Position numbers and translations under genes: made by a program
Shown: piece by piece, positions 25,887 to 33,291 of the stretch
Position numbering within the stretch: position 1 is the first letter of the stretch
Layout: each line of letters begins with the position of its first letter
Notes under the pieces: generated by a model
What the model was told of the DNA's origin: nothing
What the model saw: only the letters and a program-made list of their open reading frames with translations
The model's database searches: none
Assembly (NCBI RefSeq): GCF_947488945.1
Contig: NZ_CANLBS010000019.1
Location: 1-64,000, forward strand
From: an uncultured Streptomyces sp.
GTDB lineage: Bacteria > Actinomycetota > Actinomycetes > Streptomycetales > Streptomycetaceae
Direction of reading: 5' to 3'
Length of the DNA stretch: 64,000 nt

Positions 25887-26978
25887 ATGCACACCACCGC
25901 CCCCGCCGAGCACGTCGCCGTCCGTTACGCCCGCTGGGACGGGGTCGACCGCCCCTTCGTCATGGTGGACTCCACCACCCCGCAGCAGCCTGGAACCGGT
26001 GAGGTTCTGGTACGCGTCGACATGGCGACGGTCTGCGGGAGTGATCTGCACACCGTGAGTGGCCGCCGGCCGTCACCGACGCCCACGGTGCTGGGACACG
26101 AACAAGTGGGCACCGTGCTGGCGGTCGGCCCGTCGGCACCGGCCTGCGTGGACGGCACGCCCGTGACACCGGGCCTGCGGGTCGTGTGGTCGGTCACCGC
26201 CTCGTGCGGCACCTGCCCCCAGTGCCTTCGGGACATCCCGCAGAAGTGCCGGAGCCTGCACAAGTACGGGCACCAGCCGCTCGACGAAGCCAGCCCCCTC
26301 ACCGGCGGTTTCGCCACGCACTGCGTACTGCTGCCGGGCACCGCCATCGTCGCCGTGCCCGACGACCTGCCCGACGCGGTCGCGGCCCCGGCCTCCTGCG
26401 CCACCGCCACCGTCGCGGCCGTCATCGCCGCAGCCGGCCCGCTGGACGGGCGCGAAGTGCTGGTCACCGGCGTCGGCATGCTCGGACTCACCGCGGTGGC
26501 CATGGCCACACGAGCCGGCGCTCGGGTGACCGCCATGGACCCCGCCCCCGTAAGGCGGCGACAGGCCGTGCAGTTCGGAGCCGTACAGGTGCGGGACGTG
26601 GACGAGTCGCCGGGGACGGTCGACGTCGCGCTTGAACTGTCGGGCCGGTCGGACGCCGTGAAGATGTGCCTGTCCGCTCTCGACGTCGGCGGGAGGGCCG
26701 TGCTCGCCGGTTCCGTCTCCCCCGCGGACGCCGTCCCCATCGACCCCGAGCGAGTGGTGCGCGGCCTGCACACCGTCACCGGTGTACACAACTACCGGCC
26801 CGTCGACCTGCAGACGGCCGTCACCTTCCTGGCCGCCTGCCACACCACCCGCCCCTTCACCCAACTCGTCGAGGGAGCGCACCCCCTGGAGAACCTCGAC
26901 CTCGCCGTACTGGCCGCCAGGGAGGCCGGGGCGCCACGTCAGGCCGTCCTGCCCCGCACCCACCCGCTCGGCCGGTGA
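25887..26978 (+). CDS. hpnZ: Zinc-dependent alcohol dehydrogenase of the phosphonate-associated HpnZ type
   Basis: This 363-residue medium-chain dehydrogenase has the catalytic zinc ligand in CGSDLHT, GHE in VLGHEQVG, structural-zinc cysteines CGTCPQC plus a fourth in QKC, and a Rossmann fold around VTGVGMLGL. The details (KYGHQPL, GGFATHCVLLPGTAIV, VTGVHNY) match the proposed phosphonate-catabolism dehydrogenase family (HpnZ, TIGR03366). It may oxidise a hydroxyalkylphosphonate such as 2-hydroxyethylphosphonate to an aldehyde; this is inferred. ATG 25887 is the first gene after the shared motif. The gene is separated by 200 bases from phoD. Confidence 0.75.
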   Translation: MHTTAPAEHVAVRYARWDGVDRPFVMVDSTTPQQPGTGEVLVRVDMATVCGSDLHTVSGRRPSPTPTVLGHEQVGTVLAVGPSAPACVDGTPVTPGLRVVWSVTASCGTCPQCLRDIPQKCRSLHKYGHQPLDEASPLTGGFATHCVLLPGTAIVAVPDDLPDAVAAPASCATATVAAVIAAAGPLDGREVLVTGVGMLGLTAVAMATRAGARVTAMDPAPVRRRQAVQFGAVQVRDVDESPGTVDVALELSGRSDAVKMCLSALDVGGRAVLAGSVSPADAVPIDPERVVRGLHTVTGVHNYRPVDLQTAVTFLAACHTTRPFTQLVEGAHPLENLDLAVLAAREAGAPRQAVLPRTHPLGR

Positions 26979-27065
26979 GCGGGTACGCCCGGGCTCGGCA
27001 ACGCCACCCGAAAGACCGGCGAACACTCGATGACGCCTTCCAGTTCAACGTGAACTCGAAATGAC

Positions 27066-27080
27066 TTATCAATACAAGTT
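27066..27080 (+). promoter_or_regulatory. Shared phosphonate-cluster motif, site 2
   Basis: CTTAT (27065-27069) and ACAAG (27074-27078) form a near-palindrome with a 4-base centre; the whole run TTATCAATACAAGTT matches sites 1 and 3. It lies about 103 bases upstream of the phoD start. Just before it, GTTCA and TGAAC (27043-27055) form another small inverted repeat. Confidence 0.55.
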
Positions 27081-27182
27081 GTTGTGGGTCCCGTCTCCCT
27101 CTGCGAGCGTCAGTGCCGCATCCCCCGGCCGGCTGGCCCTCGTCCCGCCGGGGACGGAAGCCCTTCCTGCATAGGAGAAGAA

Positions 27183-29297
27183 ATGTCCGACAACGGCCTC
27201 GGCAGGCGCAGAATACTGACGGGTGGCGTCGCAGCCGCCCTCACCGTCTCGACCGCCACACCCGCCTTCGCCGCCACCGGCGAGCCACGTGCCGTCACCG
27301 ACGACACTCCCCTGCGTGCCGCCGTCCTGGAATTCGAGGACCCGTGGACAAAGGCTCTGGGACTGGCTGAACTTCTACGCCAGGCAGGCTTCGATGTCGT
27401 CTCGCTCGACCTCTCCCTGCCGGCCACCGAACAGCCGCAGCCGGTCGACCTGATCGCGTTCGGCACGTTCACCAACAACAGTGACGACTACCTCGACTAC
27501 GTCGCCGACCAGGCCGATTCGCTGCGGCAGTTCGTCGCCGACCACCGCGTCGTACTGGACATGGCACAGTCCGACCAGTACGGCGCCGCCGTGGCCTACC
27601 TCCCGAGCGGCATGGCCGCGGTCCGCACCGACGCCGACTACGACACCATCCACCCGGTCGCCGCCGGTCACCCCCTGGTCCAGGGGCTGCGCGTCAGCAA
27701 CGGGCGGCTGTTCACCGGTCGCAACGCCAGCCCCCGGGTCAGCTACGAGACCGTCCAGGAATGGCGGTCGATGCAGGTCCTGATGGCCTGCGCCGCCAAC
27801 GGCTTCCCGCCCGCCCTCCTGGAGGGGCAGTTCGGTGCCGGCCGCTTCCTCGTGACCAGCCTGACCATCGACAAGATCCGCAACAGCACGGGCACGGCGA
27901 CCCAGCCCCCGCCCGCGGTGGCCGACAGCCAGGCGTTCTTCACCGCGCTCCACGGCTACGTCACCTCCGTGCGCTCGGGCACCGCGCCCGCCGTGACACC
28001 GACGCCGATGCCACCGGAGCAGCCCGTCGGCCCCATGGTCGGCCACACCGATACCGACAGCGCACTCATCTGGGCCCGCCCAGGCCTCGACCCCGCCGCG
28101 CACGCCCGCTGGAACTGCGCCTACCGCGAGCGGAAGAAGAACGGCAAGGGCAAGTGGCACACCGTCACCGCCCGCATCGACACGGACAACGACAACACGC
28201 TCATCGCTCCGCTGCGCGGACTCAAGCCGGACACGCCCTACGACTTCTCCCTCACCCCGGCCAAGGAAACGGCCGGCTTCACGCCGATGACCGGATCCTT
28301 CACCACCTCGCCCGACCCGGACCGTCCGGCCGTGGTCACCATGGGCATGGGATCGTGCGCCCCCTCCGTACCCGAGGCGGTATGGACGAAGATCATGGAG
28401 GAAGGCTGCGACAGCTTTGTCATGCTCGGCGACACTCCCTACATCGACAGCTCGGACCTGAAGGTCGCGCGGCAGAAACACCGTACGTTCCTGGTGCAGC
28501 CGGAGATATCCCAGATGATCAGCTCCATGCCGATCTGGGCCACCTGGGACGACCACGACTTCGGCGGCAACGACTTCCACGGCGACTACAAGAGCAAGCG
28601 GCAGAACCGCACCGCTTTCGTCAACTACCGCGCCAATCCGACCTACGGCCAGACCGCCGACGGCAAGATCCTGCGTCGACGCACGGACGGTGAAGGTGTC
28701 TATACATCCTTCCGCCGTGGCCCGATCGAAGTCTTCCTGCTGGATCCGCGCTGGTTCAGCCGCACCGCGCCCAGTTGGGCCGACCCGTCGCAGGTCACCT
28801 GCCTGGGCACCGTGCAGTGGGACTGGCTCCGGCGCGAGCTGCGGAAGAGCACGGCACCGTTCAAGGCCATCGCAACCGGCATGATCTGGGACGACAAGCA
28901 GAACAGCGAGAAGGACGACTGGGGCACCTACTCCTACGAGCGGGACGCGATCTTCGACTTCATCGCCACCGAGAAGATTCCGGGATGCTTCCTGCTCGGC
29001 GGTGACATCCATGTCTCCCGTGCCCTGAACTACGGTCCTCGGATCGGTTACGACCTGTGGCAGTACATCGTCAGTCCGTTGCACGACAGCACGATCCCCA
29101 GCCTCAACGTGCCCAGCCCCTACCTGGTGCACAGCGCGGTCGAGCCGCACGTCTTCCTGAAGCTGGTCGCCGACACGACCCTCTCGATGCCCACACTGAC
29201 CGCCACCTGGATCAACCGCGACGGTGAGCGTCTCTTCGAGGTCACGCGCACTGCCCACGACCTCGGCCACACGGCCTATCCGCGCCGTCGCCCCTGA
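27183..29297 (+). CDS. phoD: PhoD-type alkaline phosphatase/phosphodiesterase with extra N-terminal ThuA-like domain
   Basis: This 704-residue protein has a Tat signal (GRRRILTGGVAAALTVSTA). Residues about 42-265 form a ThuA/GATase1-like domain (LRAAVLEFEDPWTKALGLAE, VDLIAFGTFTNN). A PhoD N-terminal beta domain (MVGHTDTDSALIWARP) and the PhoD metallophosphatase core follow (VTMGMGSCAP, FVMLGDTPYID, ATWDDHDFGGND, FLLGGDIHVS). PhoD enzymes act outside the cell on phosphate mono- and diesters with Fe and Ca. The N-terminal domain is unusual for this family. The ATG at 27183 follows AGGAG 8 bases upstream. It stands in the phosphonate cluster behind motif site 2. Confidence 0.85.
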   Translation: MSDNGLGRRRILTGGVAAALTVSTATPAFAATGEPRAVTDDTPLRAAVLEFEDPWTKALGLAELLRQAGFDVVSLDLSLPATEQPQPVDLIAFGTFTNNSDDYLDYVADQADSLRQFVADHRVVLDMAQSDQYGAAVAYLPSGMAAVRTDADYDTIHPVAAGHPLVQGLRVSNGRLFTGRNASPRVSYETVQEWRSMQVLMACAANGFPPALLEGQFGAGRFLVTSLTIDKIRNSTGTATQPPPAVADSQAFFTALHGYVTSVRSGTAPAVTPTPMPPEQPVGPMVGHTDTDSALIWARPGLDPAAHARWNCAYRERKKNGKGKWHTVTARIDTDNDNTLIAPLRGLKPDTPYDFSLTPAKETAGFTPMTGSFTTSPDPDRPAVVTMGMGSCAPSVPEAVWTKIMEEGCDSFVMLGDTPYIDSSDLKVARQKHRTFLVQPEISQMISSMPIWATWDDHDFGGNDFHGDYKSKRQNRTAFVNYRANPTYGQTADGKILRRRTDGEGVYTSFRRGPIEVFLLDPRWFSRTAPSWADPSQVTCLGTVQWDWLRRELRKSTAPFKAIATGMIWDDKQNSEKDDWGTYSYERDAIFDFIATEKIPGCFLLGGDIHVSRALNYGPRIGYDLWQYIVSPLHDSTIPSLNVPSPYLVHSAVEPHVFLKLVADTTLSMPTLTATWINRDGERLFEVTRTAHDLGHTAYPRRRP

Positions 29298-29338
29298 GCG
29301 AGCAACCCGTTGCCGACCCCCAGGTGAACAGTTGGCAA

Positions 29339-29357
29339 CTTGTCACTACAAGCGTTG
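29339..29357 (+). promoter_or_regulatory. Shared phosphonate-cluster motif, site 3
   Basis: CTTGT (29339-29343) and ACAAG (29348-29352) form a perfect palindrome around 4 bases. The alignment with sites 1 and 2 runs through TACAAG. It is about 108 bases upstream of the phnD start. A GGTGAAC (29323-29329), resembling one PHO-box unit on the other strand, lies just upstream. Confidence 0.6.
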
Positions 29358-29464
29358 ACCGGGGTGGTCATGCCTGCCACGTTTGGCGACAGCCGCCCCG
29401 GTGAGCGGCTCCCCCCACTCCCCTTCCCTCTGCATCTCGACGTGTTTCGAACCCGGAGCCCACT

Positions 29465-30373
29465 GTGCCTGTCCGCCGCCTCACCCTCGCTCTCTCCCTC
29501 GCCGTAGCCGCCGCCCTCTCCCTGACCGCTTGCGGCGGCGGGGGCGACCAGACCGAGTCCGCCACCTGCCCCGGTGGGAAGATCCGCTTCGGAGTGGAGC
29601 CCTTCGAGGACCCCGCCAAGCTCACCCCGGCCGCCGAGGTCCTCGCGGACGCCCTGTCCGAGAGCCTGGAGTGCGAGGTGGAGCTGACCATCACCGAGGA
29701 CTACTCGGCAGAGGTCCTCGCCATGGAGAACGGCAAGCTCGACCTCGCCATGTTCGGTCCTCTCGGCTACGTCTTCGCCAGCCAACGCGCCGAGGCGGAA
29801 GCCGTCGCCTCGTTCGGTGACGGCAAGGGCCAGGTGTCCAGCTACACCGCTGGTATCTGGGTCCCCAAGGACTCCAGCATCACCTCGGTCGAGACGCTCA
29901 AGGGCCACTCCCTCGCGCTCGCCTCCATCGGGTCGACCTCGGGAGACGCCCTGCCCCGCAAGGCCCTCCTCGACGCGGGACTGAAGAAGGACGACGTAAA
30001 GATCAACTACGCCGGCGGCCACCCGGAAGCTCTGCTCGCGCTCACCAAGGGCACCGTCGACGCCGCCGAGATCAACTCGCAGCAGCTCGGGAGCGCCAAG
30101 GCTTCGGGCACGTTCGACGAGTCGAAGTTCCGCAAGGTGTGGGCGTCCGACGCGATCCCGAACGACCCCATCACCGTTCGCGGAGACCTCGACCCCGAGT
30201 TCAAGAAGGCCGTCACGGACGCCCTGCTGAAGCTGCCGGCCGACAAGGTCGGCAAGATCGGCGCCCTGCTCGACGTCGACCCGCCGGCGCCGCTGATCGC
30301 CGTGGACAAGTCGACCTACCAGCCGCTGTTCGACCTGGCCGCCACCCTCCACCTCACCGAGAAGGACGTCTGA
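29465..30373 (+). CDS. phnD: Phosphonate-binding lipoprotein of the ABC importer
   Basis: This 302-residue protein has a lipobox (LTAC, lipidated C23). The PhnD/SsuA-like fold follows: IRFGVEPFEDPAKLTPAAEV, then LAMFGPLGYVFAS and the helix-capping LALASIGSTSGDALPRKAL that binds the phosphonate group in relatives. It captures phosphonate, or possibly phosphite or phosphate esters, outside the membrane. GTG 29465 begins the operon; its stop overlaps the phnC start (TGATG). Confidence 0.85.
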   Translation: MPVRRLTLALSLAVAAALSLTACGGGGDQTESATCPGGKIRFGVEPFEDPAKLTPAAEVLADALSESLECEVELTITEDYSAEVLAMENGKLDLAMFGPLGYVFASQRAEAEAVASFGDGKGQVSSYTAGIWVPKDSSITSVETLKGHSLALASIGSTSGDALPRKALLDAGLKKDDVKINYAGGHPEALLALTKGTVDAAEINSQQLGSAKASGTFDESKFRKVWASDAIPNDPITVRGDLDPEFKKAVTDALLKLPADKVGKIGALLDVDPPAPLIAVDKSTYQPLFDLAATLHLTEKDV

Positions 30374-31086
30374 TGCTCACGCTGTCCGGTATCACGGTGC
30401 GGTACGGCGAGCGGCAGGTACTGCACGGAGTGGACACGACCGTCGCTCGCGGCGAACTGCTTGCCGTGCTCGGGGCCAACGGCTCCGGGAAGTCGACCCT
30501 CCTGCGCGCCGCCGCCGGACTGCAACCGATGGCAGCGGGCAGCGTGACCATCGACGGCAAGCCCGGAGGACCGCTGGACACCGCCGTGGTCTTCCAGCAC
30601 ATCCATCTCGTGCGCCGGCGCAGCGTTCTGGACAACGTGTGCGCCGGCGCCCTGGGCAGGCTGCGGCTGCGGCACTCCCTGTTCCCCTCGCTGTTCCCCG
30701 GCGAGCTGCGGGAGGAGGCCATGGCCTGTCTGGACCGGGTGGGCCTCGCCGACCGGGCACACGACCGCGCGGGCAGCCTCTCCGGAGGTCAGCAGCAGCG
30801 CGTCGCCATGGCCCGGGCCCTCTGCCAGCGCCCGCGGGTCCTGCTGGCCGACGAACCGGTGTCCGCGCTCGACCCGGCCGCCTCCGAGCAGGTACTTGGC
30901 CTGCTCGCCCAACTCGCCCACGACGAAAACCTGGCCGTCCTGGCCGTCCTGCACCAGCCCTCGCTGGCCGCCCGTCACGCCGACCGCATGATCGGCATGC
31001 GCGACGGCCGGGTCGTCCTGGACGGCGCCCCGGATCAGAACGTCGACGCCCTGTACCAGCCCGCGGTTGTGGAGGCCGTGTCATGA
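30373..31086 (+). CDS. phnC: Phosphonate ABC importer ATPase
   Basis: This 237-residue ATPase has Walker A GANGSGKST, Q-loop VVFQHIHL, signature LSGGQQQR, Walker B with D-loop LLADEPVSALD and the switch histidine in VLHQPSLA. The PhnC-like insertion around LRLRHSLFPSLFPGE helps to place it in the phosphonate family. It overlaps phnD by one base and phnE by four, so the three are translated together. Confidence 0.87.
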   Translation: MLTLSGITVRYGERQVLHGVDTTVARGELLAVLGANGSGKSTLLRAAAGLQPMAAGSVTIDGKPGGPLDTAVVFQHIHLVRRRSVLDNVCAGALGRLRLRHSLFPSLFPGELREEAMACLDRVGLADRAHDRAGSLSGGQQQRVAMARALCQRPRVLLADEPVSALDPAASEQVLGLLAQLAHDENLAVLAVLHQPSLAARHADRMIGMRDGRVVLDGAPDQNVDALYQPAVVEAVS

Positions 31087-31904
31087 CCAGCATCCTCGAC
31101 CACACCCGCAGGCTCCCCGTCCCTCCCAAACCCCGCAGGCCGCGCGTCCTTCTGGCCGGATGGGCCATCGCCGCGGCGGTGGCCACCGTCCACATGATCG
31201 CCTGGAACGTCACCGACATGTCCTTCGGCGCACTGGCCGAGGGCTGGCGCGGCATGGCCGACTTCCTCGCCGAGGCCTTCCCGCCCTCTCTGAGCTGGGA
31301 CGTACTTGAGCCGAGCCTGGAGGCCGCTCTGGTCACCTTGTGGATCGGCCTGCTCGGGACCACGCTGTCCGTGCCGTTCTCCCTCCTGCTGGCACTCCTC
31401 GCGGCGCGCACCATCGCGCCCTCACCCTGGGTCTACCAGGGTGCGCGCTCACTGCTGTCGTTCCTGCGCGCCGTCCCCGACGTGGTCTTCGCGCTGATCT
31501 TCGTCACGGCCGTCGGTCTGGGGCCGTTCCCCGGTGTCCTGGCGCTCGTGTTCCACAACGTGGGCGTCATGGGGAAGCTGTGGGCGGAGGCACTGGAGGA
31601 CGCCGACCCCGGCCCCACCCAGGTGCTCCGCTCGGCGGGAGCCGGCCGCATCCAGGTCGCCGCCCACGCGCTGCTGCCCACCGTCACCCCGCAGCTGACG
31701 GGCCTGCTGCTGTACCGGCTGGACGTCAACGTGCGCTCGTCGCTGGTCCTCGGACTCGTCGGCGCCGGCGGTATCGGCTTCCTCATCAACCAGTCCATCA
31801 AACTGTTCCAGTTCGACGAGATGCTCACCCACATCCTGGTCGTCCTGGTCCTGATCGTCGCAGTCGACCGCCTGTCGGCTCTCGTACGCCGCCGGTTGAC
31901 CTGA
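31083..31904 (+). CDS. phnE: Phosphonate ABC importer permease
   Basis: This 273-residue protein has about six hydrophobic segments and the PhnE core (FLRAVPDVVFALIFVTAVGL, FHNVGVMGKLWAEALEDAD, SLVLGLVGAGGIGFLINQSI). Only one permease gene is present, so the channel is probably a homodimer. It is followed 53 bases later by phnA, probably in the same operon. Confidence 0.87.
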   Translation: MTSILDHTRRLPVPPKPRRPRVLLAGWAIAAAVATVHMIAWNVTDMSFGALAEGWRGMADFLAEAFPPSLSWDVLEPSLEAALVTLWIGLLGTTLSVPFSLLLALLAARTIAPSPWVYQGARSLLSFLRAVPDVVFALIFVTAVGLGPFPGVLALVFHNVGVMGKLWAEALEDADPGPTQVLRSAGAGRIQVAAHALLPTVTPQLTGLLLYRLDVNVRSSLVLGLVGAGGIGFLINQSIKLFQFDEMLTHILVVLVLIVAVDRLSALVRRRLT

Positions 31905-31957
31905 GTTCCTGGCTGCTCGGCGGACGCGTCCAGGGAGTAGCCCCGAGAGGACCACGC

Positions 31958-33208
31958 GTGAACACGATCACCTGCAACGACCGTACGTACCGCATACCCC
32001 AGGAGCCCACCGTCGTCTTCACCGTCGACGGTGGCGACCCGGACTACTTCGACGACGCCCTGGACAGAGGACCGATGCCGCGGCTGGCCGCCATGCTGGC
32101 CGAGGGCGGGCAGTACCGCTCCGGGGCATCGGAGATGCCCAGCCTCACCAATCCGAACAACCTGTCCATCGTCACCGGCGTCTCACCCGCCCTCCACGGC
32201 ATCCCCGGCAACTACTGCCGGCTGGAGGACGGCACGACGGAACTCCTCGACGACCCGAAGTTTCTGAGGGCCCCGAGCATCCACGCGGTCCTGGCGGGAC
32301 ACGGCGTCCCTACGCTGATGATCACCGCGAAGGAGAAGCTCCGCAGACTACTCGGCCACGGCGGGGTCCCCAGCATCAGTGTCGAGAACGTGGCGGGCAC
32401 CGGTCTGGCCGAATACGGCATCGACGACCTCCAGCGGCTGGTCGGGGAGGACGCGCCCGGCATCTACGACTGGGATGCCAGCCACTACGCCATGCGTCTG
32501 GGCCTGTCGGTCTTCCGCTCGCATCGAGCCCTGCGGCTGCTCTACGTCTCGCTCACCGACCGGGTCCAGCACGCGGCAGCTCCCGGTGACGCCCTGGCAG
32601 ACCGGTTCCTCGCGGAGTTCGACAGGCTCCTCGGCGAGTACCTCGACGAGGGATTCGTGGTTGGTATCACCGCCGACCACGGGATGAACGCCAAGCACGC
32701 TCCGGACGGGTCGCCCCACGTCGTCCATCTCGCGGACGTCCTCGAAGCTGCAGGGGTCGAGATCCACGACGTGGTGCTGCCCATCACAGACCCCTACGTC
32801 AAACACCACGGCGCGCTGGGTTCCTTCGCATGGCTCTACCTCCCCGAACGCGAGCGTGCCAAAGCCCGCGAGTTGCTTCGGCGCCTACCGGGAGTCGAAG
32901 AGGTCTGGGGCCGTGCCGACGCCACCGTCCTCTATGAGCACCCCGAGGACCGTATCGGTGACCTCTCGATCACCGCCTCGGCGAACGTCGCCTTCGGGAG
33001 CAGGAGCGACGACCACGATCTCTCCGGACTGCACGGTGCCCTGCGCTCGCATGGGGGCCGACACGAGCAGCCGATTCCCCTGATCACCAGCCGGCCCGTG
33101 CACGGGCCGCTCGCCAAGCGCTTCCACGCGGGAACCCTGCGCAGCCGAGACCTCCACGACCTGGTCCTCAACCACCTGTCCTCATCACCGCACCACGCCC
33201 GCACCTGA
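31958..33208 (+). CDS. phnA: Phosphonoacetate hydrolase
   Basis: This 416-residue enzyme belongs to the alkaline phosphatase superfamily. It carries metal ligand D24 in VFTVDGGDPDYF, nucleophile T64 in MPSLTNPNNLSIVTG, and the later ligands in SLTDRVQH, GITADHGMNAKHAP and VKHHGALGS. The blocks YRIPQEPTVV, HGIPGNYC and ITAKEKLRRLLGH are specific for phosphonoacetate hydrolase (PhnA). It splits phosphonoacetate into acetate and phosphate in the cytoplasm. GTG 31958 follows GAGAGG 7 bases upstream. No PhnW, PhnX or PhnY gene is in the window, so how its substrate forms is open; it may simply be imported. Confidence 0.85.
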   Translation: MNTITCNDRTYRIPQEPTVVFTVDGGDPDYFDDALDRGPMPRLAAMLAEGGQYRSGASEMPSLTNPNNLSIVTGVSPALHGIPGNYCRLEDGTTELLDDPKFLRAPSIHAVLAGHGVPTLMITAKEKLRRLLGHGGVPSISVENVAGTGLAEYGIDDLQRLVGEDAPGIYDWDASHYAMRLGLSVFRSHRALRLLYVSLTDRVQHAAAPGDALADRFLAEFDRLLGEYLDEGFVVGITADHGMNAKHAPDGSPHVVHLADVLEAAGVEIHDVVLPITDPYVKHHGALGSFAWLYLPERERAKARELLRRLPGVEEVWGRADATVLYEHPEDRIGDLSITASANVAFGSRSDDHDLSGLHGALRSHGGRHEQPIPLITSRPVHGPLAKRFHAGTLRSRDLHDLVLNHLSSSPHHART

Positions 33209-33291
33209 AATGACAGCGCGAGGCGTCCGTCGGGGCTGATGCACCCACCTCCGGCGTGGCCATGAGAGCTCTGGCGCGGAACGGTTCGTGT

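Noticed and set aside
29323..29329. GGTGAAC before phnD as a PHO box
   Set aside because: Only one unit resembling GTTCACC is clear. PhoP boxes need direct repeats with an 11-base period, and the next unit is poor.
24848..33208. The phosphonate cluster as a biosynthetic cluster for a phosphonate natural product
   Set aside because: There is no phosphoenolpyruvate mutase gene, which starts all known C-P biosynthesis except rare routes. The genes present are for import and breakdown.
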